Source: Mumia quercus
Lineage (GTDB): Bacteria; Actinomycetota; Actinomycetes; Propionibacteriales; Nocardioidaceae
Assembly: GCF_025506335.1 (NCBI RefSeq)
Contig: NZ_JANZYO010000007.1
Location: 216,308 to 280,307, forward strand
Direction: 5' to 3'
Length of the DNA stretch: 64,000 nucleotides
In this document: positions 1 to 8,144 of the stretch, in pieces
Layout of the letters: each line of letters opens with the position of its first letter
How positions within the stretch are numbered: the stretch's first letter is position 1
Translations under genes and position numbers: made by a program
Notes under the pieces: generated by a model
What the model was told of the DNA's origin: nothing
Databases searched by the model: none
Seen by the model: the letters and a program-made list of their open reading frames with translations, nothing else

Positions 1-795
1 GACCGCCATCGCCGCGACGAGAGGGCGGGTGTTGTCGAAGGTCTGCATGACGCCGGCGAAGCCCTTGTCGACGTGCACCTCCGGATCGCCGAGGAGGTTC
101 TCCGCGGGCACGCGGCAGTTGTCGAGGACGATCGTCGCGGTGTCGGAGGCCTTGATGCCGAGCTTGTGCTCGAGCCGCTCGACGGTGATGCCGGGCAGCG
201 ACTTCGGGACCACGAACGACTTGATCGCGGCCCGGCCGAGGGACTTGTCGAGGGTTGCCCACACGACGACCGCGTCGCTGCGCTCCCCCGAGGTGACGAA
301 GATCTTCTCGCCGTTGAGCACGTACGCGTCGCCGTCCTTCACGGCGGTCGTCGTGATCGCGGCCGAGTCCGACCCGCAGGCGGGTTCGGTGATCGCCATC
401 GACGCCCACATGCCCTTGAAGCGCTCGAGCTGCTCATCGGTCGCGACCGACGCGATGGCCGAGTTGCCGAGGCCTTGCCGCGGCATCGACAGCGTCAGGC
501 CCACGTCACCCCAGCACGTCTCGGCCACGGACAGGACGGACGCCATGTTGGAGGCGTTGCGCACACCGTCACCGCTGTCGCCGGAGGCCCGCCGCACTCC
601 GGTGGCGCCCGCGCCCTGCCCCTCCCCAGAGTCGCCCATGCCGTCCACGAGGGCGGCGAGGATGTCGAGCTCCTTGGGGTACGTGTGCTCGGCGAGGTCG
701 TACTTGCGCGAGTTGGCGCGAAGGAACTCCGTCGCGACCCGATGGGCCTGCTCGACGAACGTACGGAACTTCTTCGGCGTCTCGAGATTGATCAT
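1..795 (-). CDS. acyl-CoA dehydrogenase, C-terminus cut by window edge
   Basis: The reverse strand is open from ATG at 795 to the window edge (265 codons, no stop), beginning MINLETPKKFRTFVEQA. Acyl-CoA dehydrogenase features are visible: WASMAITEPACGSDSA (flavin-proximal segment), DGDAYVLNGEKIFVTSG in the middle beta domain, and a later LLGDPEVHVDKGFAGVMQTF stretch. The family oxidises acyl-CoA thioesters with FAD in beta-oxidation and is about 400 residues long, so roughly the last third, including the catalytic glutamate region, is missing here. It starts 29 nt after the stop of a second acyl-CoA dehydrogenase on the same strand, so the two are probably co-transcribed and may form a heteromeric enzyme (inference). 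Substrate cannot be told. Confidence 0.9.
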   Translation of the reverse strand, partial: MINLETPKKFRTFVEQAHRVATEFLRANSRKYDLAEHTYPKELDILAALVDGMGDSGEGQGAGATGVRRASGDSGDGVRNASNMASVLSVAETCWGDVGLTLSMPRQGLGNSAIASVATDEQLERFKGMWASMAITEPACGSDSAAITTTAVKDGDAYVLNGEKIFVTSGERSDAVVVWATLDKSLGRAAIKSFVVPKSLPGITVERLEHKLGIKASDTATIVLDNCRVPAENLLGDPEVHVDKGFAGVMQTFDNTRPLVAAMAV

Positions 796-823
796 CTGCT
801 GCTCTTCCTCTTCTGCGGCCCCC

Positions 824-2146
824 TCAGACGAGGAGCCCGCCCTCCATCACGCCGACGGCACGCAGGTCGCGGTACCACCGCTCGACCGGGTGCTCCTTGG
901 TGAACCCGTGCCCGCCCAGCAGCTGGACGCCGTCCGTCCCGATCTTCATGCCGTAGTCCGTGCAGAGCCGGCGTGCGAGCGCAGCCTCGCGCGCGAACGG
1001 CATCCCGAGGTCGGCGCGCGAGGCGGCGCGCAGCGTCGCCAGCCGGGCGCCCTCGAGCTCGATCGCGATGTCGGCGACCATGAACGCGACGCTCTGGCGG
1101 TGCGCGACCGGCTCGCCGAACGCCTTGCGCTCCTTCACGTACGGGCCGACGTAGTCCAGGACCGCGCGCATCGCGCCCAGGGCGAGGCTGCTCCACGCGA
1201 TGCGCGCCAGGCGCACCGAGTCGGCGTAGCCGTCGACGCTCTCGGCGAGCAGCGCGTCGTCGCTGACCGTGACGCCGTCCAGCACGAGGCGAGAGAGCGC
1301 GGCCGCACGCAGACCCATCGACGGGTCGGTCTCGATCAGGAGCCCTGGGGTGGTCGACTCGAGGACGAACAGCCCGTGGCGATCGTCGTCGAGCCGTGCG
1401 GCGACGACGAACAGCTCGGCGGCAGCGCCGCGGATCACGCCGGACTTCACGCCTTCGAGGACGTACCCGCCCGGCACCTTGCGGGCGGTCGTGCGCAGCG
1501 CCATCGGGTCGAACAGCGCGTACGGCTCGGCGACCGCCAGCGCGGCGGCGGGGACGTCCGCACCGGTGAACGCCGGCAGATAAGTCGCCTGCTGCGCCGC
1601 GTCACCCCACAGGCCGATCGCGGTGGCGACCGAGCCGGGGGCCAGCAGCGCCGCGCCGATGCCCATGTCGCCCTTGCCCAGCGCCTCGGCGACCAGCGCA
1701 CCGGTGGTCGCCGAACGCTCCGCGGCAAGACCGCCGAGGTCCTCGGGCAGGCCCAGGAGCGGGAGACCGAGCTCGGCGGCGGCGGCGACGAGGTCGCTCG
1801 GCGTGTCGGTGGCCGCCTCGGCCTTCTCCACGGCGGGGCGCACCACCTCGGCGGCGAACTCGTCGACGAGACCGACGAGCATCTGCTGGTCCTCGGTCGG
1901 CGTCAGGTCGAAGATCCCGCTCTCGCGCGCGGCCACCGGGCGTACCGGGGCGCCCTTGCCGGGGACCCGGGTGAAGCCCCGGCTGACCGCCGCGGCCGTA
2001 CGGAACCCGACGCGCGCGCCGTGGTAGACCGCCTGCTCGGACGGGCCGCGCAGGTTGAGCCGGTCGAGGACGGGGAGTGAGGCGATCCGGTTGAGGACGG
2101 CGAGCCCCTTGCTCATCGGGTCTCGGCGCGTCGAGTGCGCGGTCAC
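824..2146 (-). CDS. acyl-CoA dehydrogenase family protein
   Basis: A 440-residue protein. The GTG at 2146 is chosen because an AGGAG lies 5-6 nt upstream; the internal ATG at 2116 has no comparable site. The C-terminal half carries the family signature GGHGFTKEHPVERWYRD followed by VMEGG, where the glutamate corresponds to the usual catalytic base region. The middle domain has LAVAEPYALFDP and VPGGYVLEGVKSGVIRGA. The protein probably uses FAD to dehydrogenate an acyl-CoA. It precedes the partial acyl-CoA dehydrogenase in the same direction, suggesting a two-gene lipid or sterol catabolic operon. The N-terminal 70 residues are longer than in simple family members and have no recognisable domain. 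Specific substrate unknown. Confidence 0.9.
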   Translation of the reverse strand: MTAHSTRRDPMSKGLAVLNRIASLPVLDRLNLRGPSEQAVYHGARVGFRTAAAVSRGFTRVPGKGAPVRPVAARESGIFDLTPTEDQQMLVGLVDEFAAEVVRPAVEKAEAATDTPSDLVAAAAELGLPLLGLPEDLGGLAAERSATTGALVAEALGKGDMGIGAALLAPGSVATAIGLWGDAAQQATYLPAFTGADVPAAALAVAEPYALFDPMALRTTARKVPGGYVLEGVKSGVIRGAAAELFVVAARLDDDRHGLFVLESTTPGLLIETDPSMGLRAAALSRLVLDGVTVSDDALLAESVDGYADSVRLARIAWSSLALGAMRAVLDYVGPYVKERKAFGEPVAHRQSVAFMVADIAIELEGARLATLRAASRADLGMPFAREAALARRLCTDYGMKIGTDGVQLLGGHGFTKEHPVERWYRDLRAVGVMEGGLLV

Positions 2147-2169
2147 AGCGTCTCCTGGTGAGTCATACG

Positions 2170-2214
2170 AGTAGGACTGGGGCCTACTGTAACTCTGAGT
2201 TGCACAAATGTGCA
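2170..2214. promoter_or_regulatory. two inverted repeats upstream of the acyl-CoA dehydrogenase operon
   Basis: The 147-bp gap between the divergent dehydrogenase and deformylase genes holds a perfect 14-bp palindrome, TGCACA-AA-TGTGCA (2201-2214), and a second inverted repeat, AGTAGG-N7-CCTACT (2170-2188). On the minus strand a TACAGT -10-like box falls 17 nt after a TGCACA -35-like box that is part of the palindrome. A repressor bound there would block the dehydrogenase promoter. The regulator is unknown; a TetR-type fatty-acid regulator is a guess. Confidence 0.4.
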
Positions 2215-2293
2215 CAGCAACCCGTGATTCTTGTCGAGATACCCTTCCCCCGTCAGTCCCCGCAGGCCTCGTACGCCCTTGAAGGAGCCCCCG

Positions 2294-2887
2294 TTGTCCG
2301 TGACCCTGCCCTCCGGAGGCACCGTACGTCCGATCACCCGGTGGGGTGAGCCCGTGATGCACCACAAGCTGCAGCCGGTCACGGAGTACGACGAGGAGCT
2401 GGAGAGGCTCGTCGCGGACATGTTCGCCACGATGTACGCCGCGGAGGGCGCCGGGCTCGCCGCCAACCAGATCGGTGTCGACCTCCAGGTCTTCGTGTTC
2501 GACTGCACCGACGGCGCCGGCAAGCGTGTCGCGGGCGTCGTGTGCAACCCGGTGCTCACGCTCCCCGACGCCGGCGACCGCAACCTCGACGACAGCGAGG
2601 AGGGCTGCCTCTCGCTGCCCGGCGCGTACACGTTCTGCGCGCGGCCCGACTGGTCGCAGGTCGACGGCACCGACCACACCGGCACGCCCGTCACGTACGT
2701 CGGCGAGGGCGGCACGCTCGCGCGCTGCCTGCAGCACGAGACCGACCACCTGATGGGCACCGTCTTCGGCGACCGCGTCTCCTCGCGGGCGCGCAAGAAG
2801 CTCTACAAGCAGGCCGAGGCGATCGCCGAGGACTACCCGCCGGAGTGGCCCGCCGTCGCCCGCGTCAGCGGCGCCCACGACCTCTGA
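2294..2887 (+). CDS. def: peptide deformylase
   Basis: A 197-residue protein that removes the formyl group from the initiator methionine of new proteins. All three family motifs are present in order: GAGLAANQIG (motif 1), EGCLSLPG (motif 2, metal-binding Cys) and QHETDHLMG (motif 3, HExxH with two metal-binding His and the catalytic Glu). The TTG start at 2294 is chosen because AAGGAG sits 6 nt upstream; a GTG two codons later is the alternative, and the upstream in-frame ATG at 2231 has no ribosome-binding site. The length fits actinobacterial deformylases. It diverges from the acyl-CoA dehydrogenase and converges on the methyltransferase gene. Confidence 0.96.
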   Translation: MSVTLPSGGTVRPITRWGEPVMHHKLQPVTEYDEELERLVADMFATMYAAEGAGLAANQIGVDLQVFVFDCTDGAGKRVAGVVCNPVLTLPDAGDRNLDDSEEGCLSLPGAYTFCARPDWSQVDGTDHTGTPVTYVGEGGTLARCLQHETDHLMGTVFGDRVSSRARKKLYKQAEAIAEDYPPEWPAVARVSGAHDL

Positions 2888-2906
2888 CCTCCCGCTCCCT
2901 CGGGCG

Positions 2907-3731
2907 CTAGGCGCTGGGGTGGGGGGTGCCGCCGAGGGCCCAGCAGGCGACCGCGGTGGCGGCAGCGACGTTGAGCGAGTCGATCCCGGCGGCCATCGGT
3001 ACGGTCACCCGGACGTCGGCGCTACGCGTCCAGTGCGGGGAGAGGCCGTCGCCTTCGGAGCCGACCATCACGGCGATCCGCTCCCCCACCTCGGTCCCGG
3101 CGAGCTCGCGCAGGTCGCGAGCGTCCTCGGCGAGGGTCATCGCGAGGCTCGTCCAGCCGAGCTCGCGCAGCAGCGCCGGGAACCCGTACCAGTCCTCGAC
3201 CCGGGCGTACGGGAGCCAGAACACCGAGCCCATCGAGACCTTGATCGCGCGTCGGTAGAGCGGGTCGGCGCAGCGCGGCGACAGGATCACGGCGTCGAAG
3301 CCGAGCGCGGCGGCGCTGCGGAAGACCGCACCGATGTTCGTGTGGTCGACCAGGTCCTCGGCCACGACGACGCGCCGGGCACCTGCAAGCACCTCCTCGA
3401 CCGGGGCGACAGGACGCCGGTCGAGGCTCGCGAGCGCGCCGCGGTGGACGTGGAAGCCCGTCACCCCCTCGATCGCCTTCTCGCTCATCACGTACACCGG
3501 CGCGTCAGCGGTCTCCAGCACGTCCGACAGCGTCTCCAGCCAGCGCGGCGCCATGAGGAACGAACGGGCCTGGTGCCCCGACTCCAAGGCGCGGCGGACG
3601 ACCTTCTCGCCCTCCGCGATGAACACGCCGCGCTCGGACTCCAGCAGCTTGCGGAGCTGAACGTCGCGCAGGTCGACGTAGTCGCGCAACCTCGGGTCGG
3701 ACGGGTCGGCGACCTCGATGACCTCAGCCAT
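2907..3731 (-). CDS. TrmH/SpoU family RNA methyltransferase
   Basis: A 274-residue SPOUT-fold methyltransferase that probably 2'-O-methylates rRNA or tRNA with S-adenosylmethionine. The three SpoU motifs are clear: NIGAVFRSAAALG (motif 1, with the conserved Asn and Arg), MVGSEGDGLS (motif 2) and IDSLNVAAATAV (motif 3, forming the trefoil knot). The N-terminal 100 residues look like the L30e-like RNA-binding domain of TrmH relatives (RGVFIAEGEKVVRRALESG). The ATG at 3731 overlaps the end of the upstream siroheme-type gene by 8 nt, so translation is probably coupled. The exact RNA target cannot be predicted. Confidence 0.93.
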   Translation of the reverse strand: MAEVIEVADPSDPRLRDYVDLRDVQLRKLLESERGVFIAEGEKVVRRALESGHQARSFLMAPRWLETLSDVLETADAPVYVMSEKAIEGVTGFHVHRGALASLDRRPVAPVEEVLAGARRVVVAEDLVDHTNIGAVFRSAAALGFDAVILSPRCADPLYRRAIKVSMGSVFWLPYARVEDWYGFPALLRELGWTSLAMTLAEDARDLRELAGTEVGERIAVMVGSEGDGLSPHWTRSADVRVTVPMAAGIDSLNVAAATAVACWALGGTPHPSA

Positions 3732-4206
3732 CCTGGGGGCTGCGCAGCGCGGCGATGAGCCGGTCACGGGTTCGTGCCGAGCGGGCGGGGTCGCGGTTGG
3801 AGAGCACGGCGACGGTCGTCTCGTCGACGTGACCGACGGCAGGCGTCCACGCCGTCCCGAGCGGGGCGTCGTCGGCACGGACGCAGAACACCCGCGCCGC
3901 GTTGGCCTCCTCGAGGACGGCGGCGTTGACGGCAGGGCGGTCGGTCGACGCCATCGCGTACCACGCTCCGTCCAGGTCTCCGGACTCGTACTCCCGAGGG
4001 ACGAGGCTGACCTCGCCGCGGTCGACGGCCTCGCGGACCACCGGATCGACCTCGGGCGACACCACGGTCACCGCGGCTCCCGCCTCGAGGAACGCCGGCA
4101 GCCGGCGCGCCGCGACGTGCCCTCCCCCGACGATGACGACACGCCGGCCCGCCAGGACGAGGCCTGAGGGGTAGGGCGGATGGGTGAGTCCGGGTCCGTG
4201 CTTCAC
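3724..4206 (-). CDS. precorrin-2 dehydrogenase / sirohydrochlorin ferrochelatase-type protein
   Basis: A 160-residue protein resembling the N-terminal half of CysG and Met8/SirC. It has an NAD-binding Rossmann motif VVIVGGGHVAARRLPAFLEAG followed by VTVVSPEVDP and a DGAWYAMASTDRPAVNAAV segment matching the family's ATdd-N pattern. The predicted role is oxidation of precorrin-2 to sirohydrochlorin, and possibly iron insertion, for siroheme. The usual C-terminal dimerisation region is short, so activity is inferred. The GTG start at 4206 lacks a Shine-Dalgarno sequence, but TAGCAT lies 6 nt upstream (4213-4218), fitting a leaderless transcript. It is followed by the overlapping SpoU methyltransferase gene. 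Confidence 0.85.
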   Translation of the reverse strand: MKHGPGLTHPPYPSGLVLAGRRVVIVGGGHVAARRLPAFLEAGAAVTVVSPEVDPVVREAVDRGEVSLVPREYESGDLDGAWYAMASTDRPAVNAAVLEEANAARVFCVRADDAPLGTAWTPAVGHVDETTVAVLSNRDPARSARTRDRLIAALRSPQDG

Positions 4207-4276
4207 GCCCTGATGCTACCGAGGGCGCTCACGCGATAGCGTCCGTGGAGAAGCGAACCGACCTCCAGGAGATGCG

Positions 4277-4801
4277 ATGACGCTCGACCGCGCGGTGACC
4301 CCGAACCCCTACGACTTCCTCCCTCCGGTGCCGTCCTTCTCCGTGACGAGCACCGAGCTGAGCGACGGCGACGCCCTGAACGAGGCGCAGGTGTACTCCG
4401 CAGGCAACCGGTCGCCGCAGCTGGCGTGGGAGGGGTTCCCGGACACCACGAAGAGCTTCGTCGTCACGTGCTTCGACCCGGACGCTCCGACGCCGTCGGG
4501 GTTCTGGCACTGGGTGCTGGTCGACATCCCGCGGGACGTGCGCGCGCTGGAGTCGGGAGCCGGCTCGGGCGGCATCGTGCCCGCCGGCGCGTTCCACGTC
4601 CGCAACGACTTCGGCACGTCGGACTACGCCGGCGCGGCGCCGCCGGAGGGCGACCGCCCGCACCGCTACTACTTCGTCGTCCACGCCGTCGGCGAAGAGC
4701 GCCTGGGCGTGGACGATCAGGCGACGCCGGCGGTCGTGTCGTTCAACCTCGCGTTCAAGACGCTCGCGCGGGCGACGCTTCTCGGGACGTACCAGCACTG
4801 A
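4277..4801 (+). CDS. YbhB/YbcL-type PEBP family protein
   Basis: A 174-residue phosphatidylethanolamine-binding-protein (Raf kinase inhibitor-like) homologue. The ligand-pocket motifs are visible: CFDPDAPTPSGFWHWVLVDI (DPDxP and HW) and the second motif region YAGAAPPEGDRPHRYYFVVHA. The ATG has AGGAG 5 nt upstream. Bacterial members are cytosolic or periplasmic proteins of unclear physiological role. No signal peptide is present. Its 3' end overlaps the convergent hypothetical gene by 47 bp. Function beyond family membership is not established. Confidence 0.93.
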   Translation: MTLDRAVTPNPYDFLPPVPSFSVTSTELSDGDALNEAQVYSAGNRSPQLAWEGFPDTTKSFVVTCFDPDAPTPSGFWHWVLVDIPRDVRALESGAGSGGIVPAGAFHVRNDFGTSDYAGAAPPEGDRPHRYYFVVHAVGEERLGVDDQATPAVVSFNLAFKTLARATLLGTYQH

Positions 4802-5420
4802 TCAGACGCTCGCAGTCGCCGATGGCCTCGGCGAGCATCCGGCGCAGCACGACGTCGGAGTCGGTGCTCACCGACCGTACGACGCCGTCGACGCTGTTGA
4901 GGACGATGCGCGGGGCGGCGCGTCGTGCGAAGTGCTTCGGGTGCGTCGTGAGCCCTCGACGGAACCCACGCGCCCACTGCTCGGCGCTCGGCGCCTGAGC
5001 GAACGCCTCGCCGATCAAGGGCGTGAACTCCTCGGGCAACGTCGTCTCCGTCTCCTCGAGGTAGCGCTCGCAGGCGAGGAGCCCGACAGCCAGCGCCCGC
5101 TGGTGCGCGCGCGGCGACAGCGGGAGCGCGATCGTGGCCGCACGGATGCAGATCGCCGCGTGCAGGCGCGGATCTGGGCTGTTGAGCCCGACCACGCGTG
5201 GCACCAGCTCCACCATCGTGACGCGCGTGTCGTCGGTGACGTTGTCGTTGACCAGGCGCGCGAGCCCGGCCAGCAGAGGGTGGGTGCACGCCGGCTGGTC
5301 GCTCCACTTCTCGCCGGCGAGATACGACGCGAACTCCATGAAGCATGCCCCCTTGCGGGGGTTCCGGTGCTTGCCCGGCGAGAGCACCGGGACGAGCTCG
5401 GGGACGCTGCTAGACCGCAT
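4755..5420 (-). CDS. conserved hypothetical protein, 221 aa
   Basis: A soluble, mostly helical 221-residue protein that I do not recognise. The ATG at 5420 is favoured because AGGAGG lies 5 nt upstream; a longer in-frame start at 5489 has no such site. The N-terminal part has GKHRNPRKGACFMEFASYLA and LAGLARLVNDNVTD; the C-terminal half is Arg-rich and ends with a short Ser/Ala tail. A CXH pair (PACTH) is present but there is no full metal motif. It converges with the PEBP gene (47-bp overlap) and lies 93 nt downstream of the SPFH gene. No function can be assigned. Confidence 0.72.
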   Translation of the reverse strand: MRSSSVPELVPVLSPGKHRNPRKGACFMEFASYLAGEKWSDQPACTHPLLAGLARLVNDNVTDDTRVTMVELVPRVVGLNSPDPRLHAAICIRAATIALPLSPRAHQRALAVGLLACERYLEETETTLPEEFTPLIGEAFAQAPSAEQWARGFRRGLTTHPKHFARRAAPRIVLNSVDGVVRSVSTDSDVVLRRMLAEAIGDCERLISAGTSREASPARAS

Positions 5421-5513
5421 GGCGACCTCCTGAGGAGGGGCTGACTTGACCTTTTCCTCAGTGTGCGCCCGATCTGTGGTCAGCGCCACCCGCTGACGAC
5501 GGATCGCGCGCGG

Positions 5514-6665
5514 TCAGCCCTCGGTGCGGGGAGGGTCTTCCCAGAGCTGGGTGGTGTCGTCCTCCCACCCTTCGGCCGGCTCCTCGCCCGTGGCCGCCGC
5601 CTGGAGGGCCGAACGACCGTGGGGTGTCTCCGGCGTCGCTGCGGCCTTCGCGGCCTCGAGCGCCTCGTCCACCGCCCGGTGCGCCTCGGTGAGATCGGGC
5701 TCCATCACCTCGTCCACGGGCGCCTCGTCGTACGAGACGCGCTTGCGGGGACCGTCGACCGCCGCGGGGATCTGACCGACCGCAGCCCCGAGCCCCTTGA
5801 GGGCGTCGCCGACCTCGCTCGGGATGATCCAGAGCTTGTTGGCGTCGCCCTGAGCGATCTCGGGGAGCATCTGGAGGTACTGGTAGGCGAGCAGCGACTG
5901 GTCGGGCTGACCGTCGTGGATCGCCTGGAAGACGGTCGAGATGGCCTGCGCCTCGCCCTGGGCGGTCAGGATCTGCGACTCGCGCTTGGCCTGGGCGCTG
6001 AGGATCTGAGCCTCGCGGTCACCCTCGGCGCGCAGGATCTGCGACTGCTTCTCGCCCTCGGCCTCGAGGATCGCCGCCTGGCGGCTGCCCTCGGCCTGCA
6101 GGATCGCGGCGCGCTTGTCGCGGTCGGCGCGCATCTGCTTCTCCATCGAGTCCTTGATGGAGGGCGGCGGGTCGACGCCCTTGAGCTCGACACGGTTGAC
6201 CCGGATGCCCCACTTGCCGGTCGCCTCGTCCAGGACGCCCCGCAGCTTGGTGTTGATCTCGTCGCGGCTGGTGAGCGTCTGCTCGAGGGTCATGCCGCCG
6301 ATGATGTTGCGCAGCGTGGTCATCGTCAGCTGCTCGATCGCCTGGATGTAGTTCGAGATCTCGTACGTGGCGGCGATCGGGTTGGTCACCTGGAAGTAGA
6401 TGACCGTGTCGATCGAGACGACGAGGTTGTCCTCGGTGATCACCGGCTGCGGCGGGAACGACACGACCTGCTCGCGGAGGTCGATCTTGAACGAGACCTT
6501 GTCGACGAACGGCGTGATGACGTTGAGGCCGGCGTTGAGGGTCGTCCGGTACTTGCCGAACCGCTCGACGATCCCCGCACGCGCCTGCGGAACGATCTGG
6601 ATCGACTTCGCAAGAACGACGACGACCGCGACCGCGAGCAGTGTCAGGATGATGAGCGCTGTCAT
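5514..6665 (-). CDS. SPFH/Band 7 (stomatin, QmcA-like) membrane protein
   Basis: A 383-residue stomatin-type protein. It has an N-terminal membrane anchor (MTALIILTLLAVAVVVVLA), then the prohibitin-homology domain (QARAGIVERFGKYRTTLNAG, about residues 25-190), then a coiled coil of short repeats (AEG-RQAAIL, AEGEKQSQIL, AEGDREAQIL, AQAKRESQIL) at about 195-245, and an acidic tail. Such proteins form large cage-like oligomers organising membrane domains and often pair with NfeD proteins, as here (NfeD gene directly upstream in the same operon). The ATG at 6665 is preferred over 6674 because GAGGTG is better placed. The C-terminal 90 residues are longer than in typical QmcA and appear disordered. 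Confidence 0.93.
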   Translation of the reverse strand: MTALIILTLLAVAVVVVLAKSIQIVPQARAGIVERFGKYRTTLNAGLNVITPFVDKVSFKIDLREQVVSFPPQPVITEDNLVVSIDTVIYFQVTNPIAATYEISNYIQAIEQLTMTTLRNIIGGMTLEQTLTSRDEINTKLRGVLDEATGKWGIRVNRVELKGVDPPPSIKDSMEKQMRADRDKRAAILQAEGSRQAAILEAEGEKQSQILRAEGDREAQILSAQAKRESQILTAQGEAQAISTVFQAIHDGQPDQSLLAYQYLQMLPEIAQGDANKLWIIPSEVGDALKGLGAAVGQIPAAVDGPRKRVSYDEAPVDEVMEPDLTEAHRAVDEALEAAKAAATPETPHGRSALQAAATGEEPAEGWEDDTTQLWEDPPRTEG

Positions 6666-6739
6666 GTGGGACACCTCGAGCCTCGGGATGCTGTGCCCCG
6701 GAGACTAGCGCACGGCACCTGAGGGTCTGCGCGGGTCCC

Positions 6740-7198
6740 TCACTCCGCGGGATAGACCACAGCGGTGGCTCCGTCGATCTCGAAGACGGCGACCTTCGTG
6801 CCCGGCCCGATCGTCACCGAGGGGTCGAACGACCGCGCCGTCCACGTCTCGCCGCCGAGCTTGATCTGGCCCTGCGTGGCGTCGACCTCGCTGAGCGTGA
6901 CGCCGGATGCCCCGACCAGCGCCTTGGTGCCCGTCTTGAGCTCCGGACCCCTGTGCAGCTTCTTGACCATCGACGGGCGGGCCAGGAACAGCATCGCGAG
7001 CGACACGACGATCGCAACCACCGCGCTCACGGCGATCGACGCGCCGAGCGCAGCGCTGCCCGCCCCGGCGAACGCGCCGACGGCGAGCATGAGCAGGACC
7101 AGATCGAGACTCACGAGCTCCGCGGTCGCGAGCACCAGGCCGAGCCCGAGCCAGGCCGCCCAGGCGTTGTCGCCGAGCCACTCCCAGAAGCCGTCCAT
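6740..7198 (-). CDS. NfeD-family membrane protein
   Basis: A 152-residue protein with two to three hydrophobic helices in the first 75 residues (WLGLGLVLATAELVSLDLVL and a later SAVVAIVVSLAMLFL) followed by a soluble OB-fold-like domain (TGTKALVGASGVTLSEVDA ... GQIKLGGETWTARS), the usual short NfeD layout. These proteins partner with SPFH proteins in membrane microdomains. The stomatin-type gene follows 74 nt downstream in the same direction, supporting a functional pair. No protease domain is present, so this is the short NfeD1b class. Confidence 0.92.
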   Translation of the reverse strand: MDGFWEWLGDNAWAAWLGLGLVLATAELVSLDLVLLMLAVGAFAGAGSAALGASIAVSAVVAIVVSLAMLFLARPSMVKKLHRGPELKTGTKALVGASGVTLSEVDATQGQIKLGGETWTARSFDPSVTIGPGTKVAVFEIDGATAVVYPAE

Positions 7199-7256
7199 GA
7201 CGGTGACTCTAGGGGACGTGCGAAACCGGTGGTGCGCCCCGCGCGGAGGAGTCGGC

Positions 7257-8045
7257 TCAGCGCGGCGCGCGGCGGGCCGCGTAACGGCCGTCGCGCTCCT
7301 CGAGGATCAGCGGCATGTGGAACGTGATCGCGAGGTTCTGCGCGGTCAGCGTCTCGGCGATCGGGCCCTGGGCGGTGATCTTGCCGTCACGCACCATCAG
7401 CACGTGGGTGAAGCCCGGCGGGACCTCCTCCACGTGGTGCGAGACCAGCACCAGGACCGGGGCCTCGGGATCGCGCGCGAGCTTGCCCAGGTTGGAGACC
7501 AGGTCCTCACGGCCCCCGAGGTCGAGGCCCGCCGCCGGCTCGTCGAGGAGCAGCAGCTCAGGATCGGTCATCAGCGCCCGGGCGATGAGGACGCGCTTGC
7601 GCTCCCCCTCGCTGAGCGTCCCGAAGGTGCGGTCGACGAGGTGCTCGACGTTCATCAGACGCAGGATGAGCATCGCCTGGGCCTCGTCGAACTCCTCGTA
7701 CTCCTCGCGCCAGCGACCCGTCACGCCGTACGAGGCGGTGAGGACGACGTCGAGCACGCGCTCGGACCGCGGGATGCGCTCGGCGACGGCCGCGCTCGTG
7801 TACCCGATGCGAGGGCGCAGCTCGAAGACGTCGACCGCGCCCAGGATCTCCCCGAGGACGGTCGCGGTCCCCTCGCTCGGATGCATCTGCGTCGACGCGA
7901 TCTGGAGCATCGTGGTCTTGCCTGCACCGTTGGGACCGAGGACGACCCAGCGTTCTCCCTCGCGGACGGTCCAGCTGACGTCGTCGAGCAAGGTGTTGTT
8001 GCCACGTCGTACGGTGACGTCGGCGAGCTCGAGCACGGGCGCCAT
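7257..8045 (-). CDS. ABC transporter ATP-binding protein
   Basis: A 262-residue single ABC ATPase. Visible motifs: Walker A GPNGAGKTT, signature LSEGERKRVLIARAL, Walker B ELLLLDEPAAGLD, and the switch-histidine region LVSHHVEEV. AGGAG sits 6 nt upstream of the ATG. No permease lies next to it, so it may work with a distant permease or in a non-transport role, as for ModF/YlmA-type ATPases, which it resembles in general layout. It is transcribed toward the NfeD gene, 58 nt away. Confidence 0.92.
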   Translation of the reverse strand: MAPVLELADVTVRRGNNTLLDDVSWTVREGERWVVLGPNGAGKTTMLQIASTQMHPSEGTATVLGEILGAVDVFELRPRIGYTSAAVAERIPRSERVLDVVLTASYGVTGRWREEYEEFDEAQAMLILRLMNVEHLVDRTFGTLSEGERKRVLIARALMTDPELLLLDEPAAGLDLGGREDLVSNLGKLARDPEAPVLVLVSHHVEEVPPGFTHVLMVRDGKITAQGPIAETLTAQNLAITFHMPLILEERDGRYAARRAPR

Positions 8046-8144
8046 GCACTACTCCTGCACGTTGGGGTGGGCGCCCCCAACCTACGGCACCGCGTCGTCC
8101 ACCGCCTGACGCGGGTTCTCCCTTGACGTCCTAGGCTCGTCGTC

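Noticed and set aside
29..2080. 683-codon plus-strand open frame
   Set aside because: It runs antisense to two acyl-CoA dehydrogenase genes with clear motifs; composition is Arg/Ala-rich and shows no family. It is a GC-driven shadow.
8122..8137. TTGACG plus TAGGCT as a sigma-70 promoter
   Set aside because: Only 3-4 nt separate them, too few for a -35/-10 pair; only the TAGGCT spacing to the start codon was kept.
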